Positions 1-7,193 of a stretch of DNA of 64,000 nucleotides are shown piece by piece. The position numbers and the translations under genes were made by a program. The notes beneath the pieces are model-generated. The model did no database searches and was not told where the DNA came from. It was given only the letters and a program-made list of their open reading frames with translations. Source of the DNA: Halonatronomonas betaini (GTDB lineage Bacteria > Bacillota > Halanaerobiia > Halanaerobiales > Halarsenatibacteraceae); the NCBI RefSeq assembly GCF_015666175.1, contig NZ_JADPIE010000008.1:1-64000 (forward strand), written 5' to 3'. Numbering within the stretch: the first letter of the stretch is position 1; every line of letters starts with the position of its first letter.

Positions 1-48
1 TAGCAATAGATTCAGCTGACCGGTACTAATAGATCGAGGTCTTCTCAT
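1..48 (+). rRNA. rrl: 23S ribosomal RNA, 3' end only
   Basis: The first bases match the conserved 3' end of bacterial 23S rRNA (the GACCGGTACTAATAGATCGA segment). The gene enters from the left edge, so only the last few dozen bases are present. The exact 3' end is estimated. No 5S gene follows directly; a terminator-like hairpin does. Confidence 0.85.
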
Positions 49-100
49 CCTTCCCCATGCATCTTTGAAGGTGTGACCTATATTCCTATATCTTTTATTA

Positions 101-129
101 TCTCTGCATCCTGCAGAGATTTTTTGTTT
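101..129 (+). terminator. Intrinsic terminator after 23S rRNA
   Basis: An 8-bp perfect stem (TCTCTGCA / TGCAGAGA, 3-base loop) is followed by a T-rich run. It closes the rRNA transcription unit about 50 bases after the 23S end. A 5S gene is therefore not part of this transcript. Confidence 0.75.
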
Positions 130-257
130 TTAGGGGTATTTTAGTAAATTATTTTAATAACATGACAAAAAAAGAAGGAATTTATGAGTTTAGGTTTAAT
201 ATTATATATAACACTTTAAATTAGTAAAAGCATAGAGGAGAAAGGAGATTATTACTA

Positions 258-1820
258 ATGAAGAAGAAAATTTTAGGTTTTGTTGTGTTGGTTATGGCTT
301 TTTCTTTATTATTTTCTAACAGTCTTGGTGTTATGGCTCAGGAACCACAGGAGGGTGGAGATTTAAGAATAGCTATTGGAGCCGATCCAGAATCGCTGGA
401 TCCATTATATGCTCAATCATCACCGGCTGCTATGGTTATGGTTCATATGATGGAAACTCTTTTTGAAATGACACCAGATGGGGATATTGTTCCACTCCTG
501 GCTGAAGATTATGATGTTTCTGATGATGGTTTGGTTTATGATCTTTATTTGAGAGAAGGTGTGGAATTTCATGATGGGGAACCATTTAATGCTGAAGCAG
601 TTAAATTTAATTTAGAGAGGCTTTTAGATCAGGGAGCTGTATATTCATTCTTAATTGATGCTATTACGGAAATAGAAGTTATAGATGAGTATACAATTAG
701 AATTGCTACTGATGAGCCATTTGCTCCAATTCTTGCCCATCTTTCACATGACTTTATTTCAATGATTAGTCCTGCAGCAATTGATGCAGATGATCCTTCC
801 CAGGATGCTGGCGAGAATATAGTAGGTACGGGTCCATTTAAAATGGATGGCTGGAATCGTGGAGAAGCTGTCTTAATGACAAGAAATGACGACTACTGGG
901 GAGATAATGCCTATGTAGATACGTTTAGTGTTTTAATTGTTCCAGAAGAATCTACAAGGGTAGTTATGCTAGAGACTGGAGAGGCTCACGCTATTATGAA
1001 TGTTCCGGCAAGAGATGTTTCTAGATTAGAAGAAAATCCTGATTTAACTGTAGAAAATGTTCCAAGTTTGAGAACATTATATGTTGGTTTAAATAATCAT
1101 CGGGAGCCTTTTGATGATGTTAGAGTTAGAAAGGCTATGAATTATGCTGTTGATAGTGAAGCAATAGTTGAGCATATTATTGATGGTGCAGGTCGTCCAT
1201 CAGATGCCCCTATTTCTCCTGATATATTTGGTTATTCAGGCCAGGAAATTTATCAGCATAACCCAGATAGAGCCCGTGAATTACTGGCTGAAGCCGGTTA
1301 TGAAGATGGTTTAGAAGTTGAGTTTTACTATCCAGTTGGACGTTATCCAATGGATCAGACTATTTCCCAGGCAATACAGAGTCAGTTAGCTGATGTTGGA
1401 ATAGATGCTAATATGACAACAATGGAATGGGCGACATATTTAGAAGTTGTTGGTGGTAATGAGCCTGAAGATGTTGAACATGATATGTATTTCCTTGGTT
1501 GGGGTACAGTGACTGGTGATGCTGATTATGGACTATACGCTCTATTCCATTCAGATGAGTGGGCTCCATATGGAAACAACTGGCATTTTGGAGATCATGA
1601 AGGTGTAGATGAATTATTGCATGAGGCCAGAATTACTCCTGACCCTGATATTAGACAGGATTTATATGCTGAAGCTATTGAATTAATCTGGGATGATGCA
1701 CCATGGATCTTCTTACACAGTATTTCTCAGTTAAATGGTGTAAGAAATGAAGTTGCTGGATTAATTCACCATCCAAGAGAGCATATTGAAGCTAAAAGAG
1801 CTTACTTTATTAATGACTAA
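258..1820 (+). CDS. Peptide/nickel-type ABC transporter substrate-binding protein (SBP family 5)
   Basis: This is an extracytoplasmic solute receptor that delivers oligopeptides or similar ligands to the permeases encoded downstream. The 520-residue length fits SBP_bac_5 proteins. It starts with a signal peptide (KKK, hydrophobic core, cleavage near VMAQ at about residue 28). There is no lipobox cysteine, so it is probably soluble in a periplasm rather than lipid-anchored. Family hallmarks include GTGPFKM near residue 195 and the pattern VRKAMNYAVD near 290. A GAGGAGAAAGGAG ribosome site precedes the ATG. A strong hairpin separates it from the permease genes, as is common for binding proteins made in excess. 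The actual ligand cannot be told from sequence. Confidence 0.9.
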   Translation: MKKKILGFVVLVMAFSLLFSNSLGVMAQEPQEGGDLRIAIGADPESLDPLYAQSSPAAMVMVHMMETLFEMTPDGDIVPLLAEDYDVSDDGLVYDLYLREGVEFHDGEPFNAEAVKFNLERLLDQGAVYSFLIDAITEIEVIDEYTIRIATDEPFAPILAHLSHDFISMISPAAIDADDPSQDAGENIVGTGPFKMDGWNRGEAVLMTRNDDYWGDNAYVDTFSVLIVPEESTRVVMLETGEAHAIMNVPARDVSRLEENPDLTVENVPSLRTLYVGLNNHREPFDDVRVRKAMNYAVDSEAIVEHIIDGAGRPSDAPISPDIFGYSGQEIYQHNPDRARELLAEAGYEDGLEVEFYYPVGRYPMDQTISQAIQSQLADVGIDANMTTMEWATYLEVVGGNEPEDVEHDMYFLGWGTVTGDADYGLYALFHSDEWAPYGNNWHFGDHEGVDELLHEARITPDPDIRQDLYAEAIELIWDDAPWIFLHSISQLNGVRNEVAGLIHHPREHIEAKRAYFIND

Positions 1821-1883
1821 GATAATTGCAGGATAAATTAAATATTTATGCTAATAGATATAAAAATAAATTTAAAGATAATA

Positions 1884-1920
1884 ATCAAGCCCTGCTTTTA
1901 AATCAGGCAGGGCTTGATAT
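1884..1920 (+). terminator. Intercistronic hairpin between binding protein and permeases
   Basis: A perfect 12-bp stem (ATCAAGCCCTGC / GCAGGGCTTGAT, 11-base loop) sits between the binding-protein gene and the permeases. No U-tract follows, only alternating AT. It therefore looks more like an mRNA-stabilising or partial-attenuation hairpin than a full terminator. Confidence 0.65.
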
Positions 1921-1952
1921 ATATTGAAATTAGTTTTTCAGGAGGGATTGCT

Positions 1953-2873
1953 GTGTCGTCATATATTTTAAGAAGGATGGTATTATTAGTACCTGTTTTA
2001 ATTGGAGTAGCTATAATTGTCTTTGGTATGGTCAGGTTGTTGCCTGGTGATCCTGCAGTGGCAATGGCAGGTGTTCATGCAACGCCAGAATATATTGCTC
2101 AGGTTAGAGCTAATTTAGGCCTGGATGAGCCCATACATGTTCAATTTGGAGTGTTTATACGTAGGTTGATACGAGGTGATTTAGGGATATCGACAAGAAC
2201 CAATCGGCCGGCAGTAGTTGAGATATGGCCTAGATTTTTAAATACGCTTTCTTTAACTTTTATTTCCTTAATTATTGCTAGTTTTTTTGGAATACTGGTG
2301 GGGGTGATTTCGGCTACCCGGCCCTATTCTTTACTTGATAATGTAACGATGGTTTTCTCTCTGTTTGGGGTGGCAGCTCCTGTTTTCTGGCTAGGTTTAA
2401 TTTTAATGTTGATATTTTCAGTAAGGCTTGGCTGGCTGCCTTCATCTGGTATGGGTACACCACAGCATTTTGTGTTGCCTGCAGTTACCCTGGCAGCTCA
2501 TTCTACAGCTTTAATAGCTAGAATGACTAGATCTAGTATGTTAGAGGTTTTAAATATGGATTATATAGTTACTGCCAGGTCAAAGGGCTTAATGGAGAGA
2601 GTTGTAGTTGTCAAGCATGCTTTAAGGAATGCTTTAATTCCAATAGTTACGATATTGGGACTCCGTTTTGGTATGTTGCTTGGAGGAGCAGTTTTAACTG
2701 AAACAGTATTCTCCTGGCCTGGAGTAGGTAGGTTGATGGTTGATTCGATTTTAGCCCGAGATTATCCAGTTGTACAGGGATCAGTCTTATTGCTTGCATT
2801 ATTATTTGTTTTAATAAATTTATTTGTTGACATATTATATGCGTTTCTGGATCCACAGATCCAGTATGGATAA
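1953..2873 (+). CDS. Peptide ABC transporter permease, DppB/OppB family
   Basis: This is an integral membrane subunit of the peptide importer. It has about six membrane helices, the N-terminal conserved pattern LLPGDPA and the EAA-type cytoplasmic loop (YIVTARSKGLMERVVVVKHALRNAL region cut short here: residues about 205-230). The GTG at 1953 is chosen as start because GGAGG lies 7 bases upstream. A longer frame starting with TTG at 1914 would begin inside the intercistronic hairpin. The resulting length of 306 residues is normal for the family. It is separated by 14 bases from the partner permease and probably co-transcribed with it. Confidence 0.9.
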   Translation: MSSYILRRMVLLVPVLIGVAIIVFGMVRLLPGDPAVAMAGVHATPEYIAQVRANLGLDEPIHVQFGVFIRRLIRGDLGISTRTNRPAVVEIWPRFLNTLSLTFISLIIASFFGILVGVISATRPYSLLDNVTMVFSLFGVAAPVFWLGLILMLIFSVRLGWLPSSGMGTPQHFVLPAVTLAAHSTALIARMTRSSMLEVLNMDYIVTARSKGLMERVVVVKHALRNALIPIVTILGLRFGMLLGGAVLTETVFSWPGVGRLMVDSILARDYPVVQGSVLLLALLFVLINLFVDILYAFLDPQIQYG

Positions 2874-2887
2874 GGAGGGGATAATTA

Positions 2888-3733
2888 ATGCATTTTTTTA
2901 GAAGTAAAGCATTTAGACAGTTGAAAAAGAATAGACTGGCTATAGCAGGAATAATTTTTATACTTGCTTTATTTGTTATAGCTGCTTTAGCCCCATATAT
3001 AGCCCCTTATAATCCATATCAGACTGATTTCTTTAGAACTTTAGAGGGTCCTTCCCGTCAACATCTTTTAGGTACAGATGATTTAGGCCGGGATGTTTTA
3101 AGCAGGATTATTCATGGAGCCAGGATTTCAATTACCATTGGTTTTATTTCTGTTGCTATTGGTCTGGCTGTAGGTGTTCCAATTGGAGCTATCTCAGGTT
3201 ATTATGGTGGCAAAATAGATATTCTTGTTCAGCGGTTGGTTGATATTATGATGGCCTTTCCAGGTATGTTACTGGCTATTATAATTGTTTCTGTGATGGG
3301 AGTTGGTCTGGTAAATGCTATGATTGCAGTTGGAATAGTATCTATTCCAACTTATATCAGACTTGTTAGAGGCTCTGTCTTATCGATTAAAAATAACGAA
3401 TTTGTTGAGGCAGCCAAAGCTTTAGGTGTTAGAGAAAGTAAAATTATTTTTAAACATGTATTGCCCCATTGTCTGGCACCAATAATTGTTCAGTCTTCAC
3501 TGCAGGTCGGTGCAGCTATTTTATGGGCTGCCGGGCTTGGATTCTTAGGATTAGGTGCCCAGGCTCCGATTCCAGAATGGGGAGCGATGTTAAGTCAGGG
3601 CAGAGGCTATATCAGGACAGCTCATCATGTAACGACTTATCCTGGACTGGCTATAATGTTAACTGTTTTAGGGTTTAATTTATTTGGCGATGGTTTGCGG
3701 GATGCTCTTGATCCAAAAATGAGTAGAGATTAG
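2888..3733 (+). CDS. Peptide ABC transporter permease, DppC/OppC family
   Basis: This is the second membrane subunit of the importer, 281 residues, the usual length for DppC. It begins with the cytoplasmic stretch and first helix typical of OppC_N. It carries the motif GTDDLGRDVLSR near residue 60 and an EAA loop (EAAKALGVRESKI) near 175. The ribosome site AAGGAGGGG lies just upstream. No ATP-binding subunits (DppD/DppF type) follow; the next genes are 5S rRNA and tRNA-Asn. The transporter must borrow ATPases encoded elsewhere, or the operon has lost them. Confidence 0.9.
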   Translation: MHFFRSKAFRQLKKNRLAIAGIIFILALFVIAALAPYIAPYNPYQTDFFRTLEGPSRQHLLGTDDLGRDVLSRIIHGARISITIGFISVAIGLAVGVPIGAISGYYGGKIDILVQRLVDIMMAFPGMLLAIIIVSVMGVGLVNAMIAVGIVSIPTYIRLVRGSVLSIKNNEFVEAAKALGVRESKIIFKHVLPHCLAPIIVQSSLQVGAAILWAAGLGFLGLGAQAPIPEWGAMLSQGRGYIRTAHHVTTYPGLAIMLTVLGFNLFGDGLRDALDPKMSRD

Positions 3734-3858
3734 AAAAGAGTGGAGAATTAGAAAAGAGTAAAGATAGGAATTAATTTGAAGATCAGAGCTGATAGACTGC
3801 AGATAATGTTGGAGTAGAAAATAAATTAGAGCAAATAACAAAAAAATGAAATAATCCC

Positions 3859-3887
3859 TTGACAGATAACGATTTATCATGTATTAT
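3859..3887 (+). promoter_or_regulatory. Sigma-A-type promoter for 5S rRNA / tRNA-Asn
   Basis: TTGACA and TATTAT are separated by exactly 17 bases, close to consensus, about 45 bases before the 5S rRNA. This gives the 5S-tRNA pair its own promoter, independent of the upstream 16S/23S unit. Confidence 0.75.
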
Positions 3888-3933
3888 AGTATTTGTGATT
3901 GAGAAATACTGTTTAAATAATTGAATAAAATTT

Positions 3934-4047
3934 TCGGTGACAATAGCGGAGGGGAAACACCTGTTCCCATTTCGAACACAGAAGTAAAGTCCTCCAGCGC
4001 CTATGGTACTGCAAGGGTGACCTTGTGGGAGAGTAGGTCGTCGCCGA
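3934..4047 (+). rRNA. rrf: 5S ribosomal RNA
   Basis: The 114-base sequence carries the conserved 5S core (CCCATTTCGAACACAGAAGT). Its ends pair (TCGGTGAC with GTCGCCGA). It lies almost 3.9 kb from the 23S end, behind three protein genes, with its own promoter. Confidence 0.93.
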
Positions 4048-4065
4048 TTTTTATATTTACTATGC

Positions 4066-4141
4066 TCCCCGATAGCTCAGCTGGCAGAGCGAGTGGCTGT
4101 TAACCACTTTGTCGCAGGTTCGAGTCCTGCTCGGGGAGCCA
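4066..4141 (+). tRNA. tRNA-Asn (GTT)
   Basis: This is a complete cloverleaf of 76 bases including an encoded CCA. The acceptor stem is TCCCCGA / TCGGGGA. The anticodon loop CTGTTAA places GTT at 4099-4101. It is 18 bases behind the 5S rRNA and probably co-transcribed with it. Confidence 0.95.
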
Positions 4142-4213
4142 TTTTTATTTTATGAAGGATTTTATATTTTAATCTAGAAGTAATATAGGGAGAGTATAAA
4201 AAAATATGAGGAG

Positions 4214-5230
4214 ATGATTGTTATTTTATTTAAGAAATTTTCAGTGATTGTTTTAATCGGATTTTTAGCAGTTACTCTGCTAACAGGTTCAGTTGTTTCT
4301 GCTCAGGAAATGGCTGAAGATGAGCTGGCGGCTATTGTTAATGGTGAAGAGATATCTATTTTAGAGATAGATGAGTTTATAGGAACCGAGCAGGTTGTTA
4401 TGCAGATATTCCAGACCAATCAGGAATTTGGTCAGCTGCTTTTACAGACTGAAGCAGGTCATGATTTGATGAATGAATATCGGAAGATGAAGTTTGATGA
4501 ATTTTTAACTTATTATCTATTAAATAGAGAAGTTGAAGAGAAAGGTCTGGAAATGACCGATGATGATAAGGATGAATTTTTTGATGATCATTTAGAGCTG
4601 GTTATGGCCCAGAATAATATGAATGAACAGGAATTATTACAGGTGTTGCAGCAGCAGGGAATTCAGTCTCTAGACGAATATAAAGAGATGTTTTTAGAGA
4701 TGAATGAACAGGATATGTTGATCTTTACGCTGCAGGAGGAAACTGTTGGAACTATTGAAATAACAGAGGAAGAGATGCAGGAGTATTATGATAATAATCA
4801 GAGTCAATTTGAAGTTGAAGCTGGTTCACAGGTAAGACATATTTTACTTGATACTGAAGAAGAGGCTGGAGAGGTTTTAGAGAGATTAAATGCTGGAGAG
4901 GATTTTGCTGAGCTGGCTAGAGAAGTTTCAACCTGTCCATCTGCTGATCAGGGTGGAGAATTAGGAGTAGTTAATGAGGGTACTCAGTTTGATCAGACCT
5001 TTAAAGATGCAGCTCTAAGTCTTGATACTGGAGAGGTTTCAGAGATTGTGGCTACTGATTTTGGTTATCATATAATTAAAGTTGATGATATAGTTGAGGC
5101 CGGGCTTAGAGATTTCTCTGAAGTCAGAGATGAAATTGAGGCAATTTTGCTTGATAGAGAGAGGCAGGTTGTCTGGCAGGAGTATGTTGAAGAATTAATG
5201 GAAAATGCTGAGGTTGAAAATAAGCTTTAA
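4214..5230 (+). CDS. PpiC-type (parvulin) peptidyl-prolyl isomerase, secreted foldase
   Basis: This is an exported protein-folding factor of the PrsA/SurA type that isomerises proline peptide bonds. A signal sequence covers about residues 1-30 (LFKKFSVIVL core, SAQE cleavage region). An acidic, glutamine-rich N-terminal chaperone region follows, then a parvulin domain at about residues 205-305 (VRHILL, FAELAREVS, GGELG, FGYHIIKV). The protein is strikingly acidic. The start is uncertain: the Shine-Dalgarno GAGGAG touches the ATG at 4214 with no spacer. An in-frame ATT at 4223 would have normal spacing and give the cleaner signal peptide beginning LFKKF. A terminator follows. Confidence 0.88.
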   Translation: MIVILFKKFSVIVLIGFLAVTLLTGSVVSAQEMAEDELAAIVNGEEISILEIDEFIGTEQVVMQIFQTNQEFGQLLLQTEAGHDLMNEYRKMKFDEFLTYYLLNREVEEKGLEMTDDDKDEFFDDHLELVMAQNNMNEQELLQVLQQQGIQSLDEYKEMFLEMNEQDMLIFTLQEETVGTIEITEEEMQEYYDNNQSQFEVEAGSQVRHILLDTEEEAGEVLERLNAGEDFAELAREVSTCPSADQGGELGVVNEGTQFDQTFKDAALSLDTGEVSEIVATDFGYHIIKVDDIVEAGLRDFSEVRDEIEAILLDRERQVVWQEYVEELMENAEVENKL

Positions 5231-5242
5231 ATAATAATTAAT

Positions 5243-5270
5243 ATGCCCGTTAATTCGGGCATTTTTTTCT
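5243..5270 (+). terminator. Intrinsic terminator after ppiC-type gene
   Basis: The stem ATGCCCG / CGGGCAT has a 6-base loop and is followed by seven T residues. Confidence 0.88.
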
Positions 5271-5409
5271 TGAAATTTTGTGAATTATAGTATAATATAT
5301 TAATTGTGAAATTATTTAGCAGGAGATTTAGAATAGATAAAGAATATGTATTATTGAGCAATGGTTTTAAGGTTCAAATATATATAATTATTATTAAGGG
5401 GGAAAAATT

Positions 5410-6531
5410 ATGATTATAGGTGTACCCAAGGAAATTAAGGACAATGAGAACAGGATTGCGATAACTCCAGCTGGAGTTAAGGCTTTTAAGGAAGATGGCC
5501 ATGAAGTTTTAGTTCAGACTAATGGTGGTGTTGGTAGCGGTATTGATGATAATCAGTATATGGCAGCCGGTGCTGAAATGGTAGATACTCCTGCTGAGAT
5601 TTTTGAGCGGGCTGATATGGTTATGAAAGTAAAAGAGCCTTTAGAAGAAGAATATAAATATTTTAAAGAAGATTTAATCCTCTTTACTTATCTCCATCTG
5701 GCAGCTGAGGAAGAGCTAACCCATGAGCTAATGAAAAAGAATGTTGTCTCTATTGCCTATGAAACTGTTGAAGATAAAGCTGGAAGTCTTCCGCTCTTAA
5801 CTCCAATGAGTGAGGTTGCCGGCCGAATTTCAACTCAGGCAGGTGCCCGTTTCCTTGAAAAACCTCAGGGAGGCCAGGGTGTTCTCTTAGGTGGTATCCC
5901 AGGTGTTACCCCTGCTAAAGTTGTTGTTATCGGTGGCGGTATCGTTGGTTTAAATGCTACTAAGATGGCTGTCGGTCTCGGCGCAGATGTTACTATTTTA
6001 GAAAAGAGTCCAGCCCAGATGCGTTATATTGATGATATCTATCAGGGCAGGGTTAAGACTTTAATGTCCAATGAATATAATATCAGGGAAGAGGTCTTAA
6101 AAGCTGATTTAGTTATCGGTGCTGTTTTAATTCCTGGTGCTAAAGCTCCTCATCTTGTAACTGAAGATATGATAAAAGAGATGAAAGATGGTGCTGTTAT
6201 TGCTGATGTTGCAATTGACCAGGGTGGATGTATTGAGACATCCCATGCAACAACTCATAGCGACCCAGTATTTGAGAAGCATGGCGTTGTTCATTACTGT
6301 GTTGCCAATATGCCTGGTGCTGTTGCTAGAACTTCTACTTTCGGTTTAACCAATGTAACTCTGCCTTATGCCAGAAGGATTGCCAATAAAGGTTACAAAG
6401 AGGCATTTAAAGAAGATAGAGGCTTTGCTTTAGGTCTTAATGTTTATGAAGGCGAAGTCACTTATAAGGCTGTTGCTGATGCCTTTGATCTTGATTATAC
6501 ACCGATTGATGATGTGCTTGCTAGCTTTTAA
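5410..6531 (+). CDS. ald: Alanine dehydrogenase
   Basis: It catalyses reversible NAD-dependent oxidative deamination of L-alanine to pyruvate and ammonia. The 373-residue length is typical. It opens with the family signature [15 protein letters not shown]. Residues about 70-130 hold the substrate-binding region (MKVKEP, TYLHLA). A Rossmann site [13 protein letters not shown] lies near 175. The motif [13 protein letters not shown] lies near 270, and [11 protein letters not shown] near 300. In an amino-acid fermenter it feeds alanine carbon to pyruvate:ferredoxin oxidoreductase, whose gene lies at the other end of this window. It stands alone, with an AAGGGGG ribosome site and a terminator behind it. 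Confidence 0.96.
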   Translation: MIIGVPKEIKDNENRIAITPAGVKAFKEDGHEVLVQTNGGVGSGIDDNQYMAAGAEMVDTPAEIFERADMVMKVKEPLEEEYKYFKEDLILFTYLHLAAEEELTHELMKKNVVSIAYETVEDKAGSLPLLTPMSEVAGRISTQAGARFLEKPQGGQGVLLGGIPGVTPAKVVVIGGGIVGLNATKMAVGLGADVTILEKSPAQMRYIDDIYQGRVKTLMSNEYNIREEVLKADLVIGAVLIPGAKAPHLVTEDMIKEMKDGAVIADVAIDQGGCIETSHATTHSDPVFEKHGVVHYCVANMPGAVARTSTFGLTNVTLPYARRIANKGYKEAFKEDRGFALGLNVYEGEVTYKAVADAFDLDYTPIDDVLASF

Positions 6532-6555
6532 TTAAGCAGATTATTATTGACTTTT

Positions 6556-6582
6556 AGAGGGGATTAATTTCCCCTCTTTTTT
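6556..6582 (+). terminator. Intrinsic terminator after ald
   Basis: The 8-bp stem AGAGGGGA / TCCCCTCT with loop TTAATT is followed by a T-run. Confidence 0.9.
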
Positions 6583-6630
6583 ATATTTTTTAGTTATTTG
6601 CACTACCCTGCTATATATAAATTATTCTTA

Positions 6631-6658
6631 TTGTGATATACTAAGATAAGTTTATAAT
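6631..6658 (+). promoter_or_regulatory. Candidate promoter ahead of the 11-bp repeat arrays
   Basis: TTGTGA and TATAAT are spaced 16 bases apart. No recognisable protein gene follows; the two repeat arrays at 6733-6820 and 6905-6992 do. If active it would start a non-coding transcript ending at the hairpin near 7042-7075. Confidence 0.4.
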
Positions 6659-6732
6659 GGACTGATTAAATTTAGGTTATTTTTAAATTATAGAAGATAG
6701 GATAGATAGAGTATGAATATTATAGATTTATT

Positions 6733-6820
6733 GGAGCAGTCCCAGAGGAATCCCGGAGAAGTCCCGCAGCATTCCCGGAGCACTGCCGGAGCAAATCTGG
6801 AGGAATCCTGGAGCAGGACT
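6733..6820 (+). repeat. Tandem array of eight degenerate 11-bp units (GGAGCARTCCC type)
   Basis: Eight consecutive units of exactly 11 bp start at 6733, 6744, 6755, 6766, 6777, 6788, 6799 and 6810. Examples are GGAGCAGTCCC, GGAGAAGTCCC and GGAGCACTGCC. Most units begin GGAG and many end in TCCC, so each is a small imperfect inverted repeat (GGA...TCC). There is no length variation between units. A short open frame crosses the array (6713-6934) but it is low-complexity and has no ribosome site. I regard the array as non-coding. Confidence 0.8.
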
Positions 6821-6904
6821 GGTGTATTTATGGTTATGAATGATGGTTTTAGTTTACTTATATTGATTTGGCATGCTTTTAGTCTTATTATTAAAGTAAG
6901 TTGC

Positions 6905-6992
6905 TACCGTAGTTATACCGAATTTATACCGTAACTAAACCGAATCTATAGCGAGACATTACCGAAGCAAGACCGAAGAATGAGCGTATTTA
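6905..6992 (+). repeat. Second array of eight degenerate 11-bp units (TACCGAANNTA type)
   Basis: Eight 11-bp units start at 6905 and run without gaps, for example TACCGTAGTTA, TACCGAATTTA, TACCGTAACTA, TACCGAAGCAA. The conserved core is ACCG (AGCG in two units). The unit sequence is unrelated to the array 85 bases upstream, but the period is identical. The surrounding bases 6832-6904 show no repeats. Confidence 0.8.
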
Positions 6993-7000
6993 TCCTGGAT

Positions 7001-7030
7001 TTGATTTAATTTAAAACTCTATAATATAAT
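7001..7030 (+). promoter_or_regulatory. Candidate promoter after the repeat arrays
   Basis: TTGATT and TATAAT (7025-7030) are spaced 18 bases apart, just after the second array. It could serve the M20 peptidase gene. The terminator-like hairpin at 7042-7075 lies between, which would make it an attenuated leader. Confidence 0.35.
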
Positions 7031-7041
7031 AGTTATTGACT

Positions 7042-7079
7042 ATCTCGACTGGTTATCTGCCGGTGGGGATTTTTTATTT
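7042..7079 (+). terminator. Terminator-like hairpin downstream of the repeat arrays
   Basis: The interrupted stem ATCTC..CTGG / CCGG..GGGAT, with one or two G-U pairs, is followed by TTTTT and a second T-rich stretch. Nothing further is visible between here and the ribosome site of the next gene at about 7188. Confidence 0.55.
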
Positions 7080-7193
7080 TGCAAACTGGTATCTTGATGC
7101 AGGATTTGTTTAGGTGTATACTTAGAATGGAGAATTAAGATAAGATTAAAAATATTTAAGATAATTAAGCTATTTTAAGATAGTTATGAGGAG

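Noticed and set aside
1914-1952. TTG start of the DppB gene at 1914
   Set aside because: It lies in the 3' arm of the intercistronic hairpin; GTG 1953 has the proper ribosome site.
3728-3760. Small direct repeat ATTAGAAAAGAGT, period 18, after the DppC gene
   Set aside because: Only two copies, the period differs from the 11-bp class and nothing else supports function.
3921-4103. 60-residue frame within 5S rRNA and tRNA-Asn
   Set aside because: It lies entirely over RNA genes.
6713-6934. 73-residue open frame over the first 11-bp array
   Set aside because: Its amino-acid sequence only mirrors the DNA repeat, there is no ribosome site at a suitable distance and no recognisable domain. The repeat period explains the frame.
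6733-6992. CRISPR array
   Set aside because: The period is 11 bp with no spacers and no cas genes in the window.
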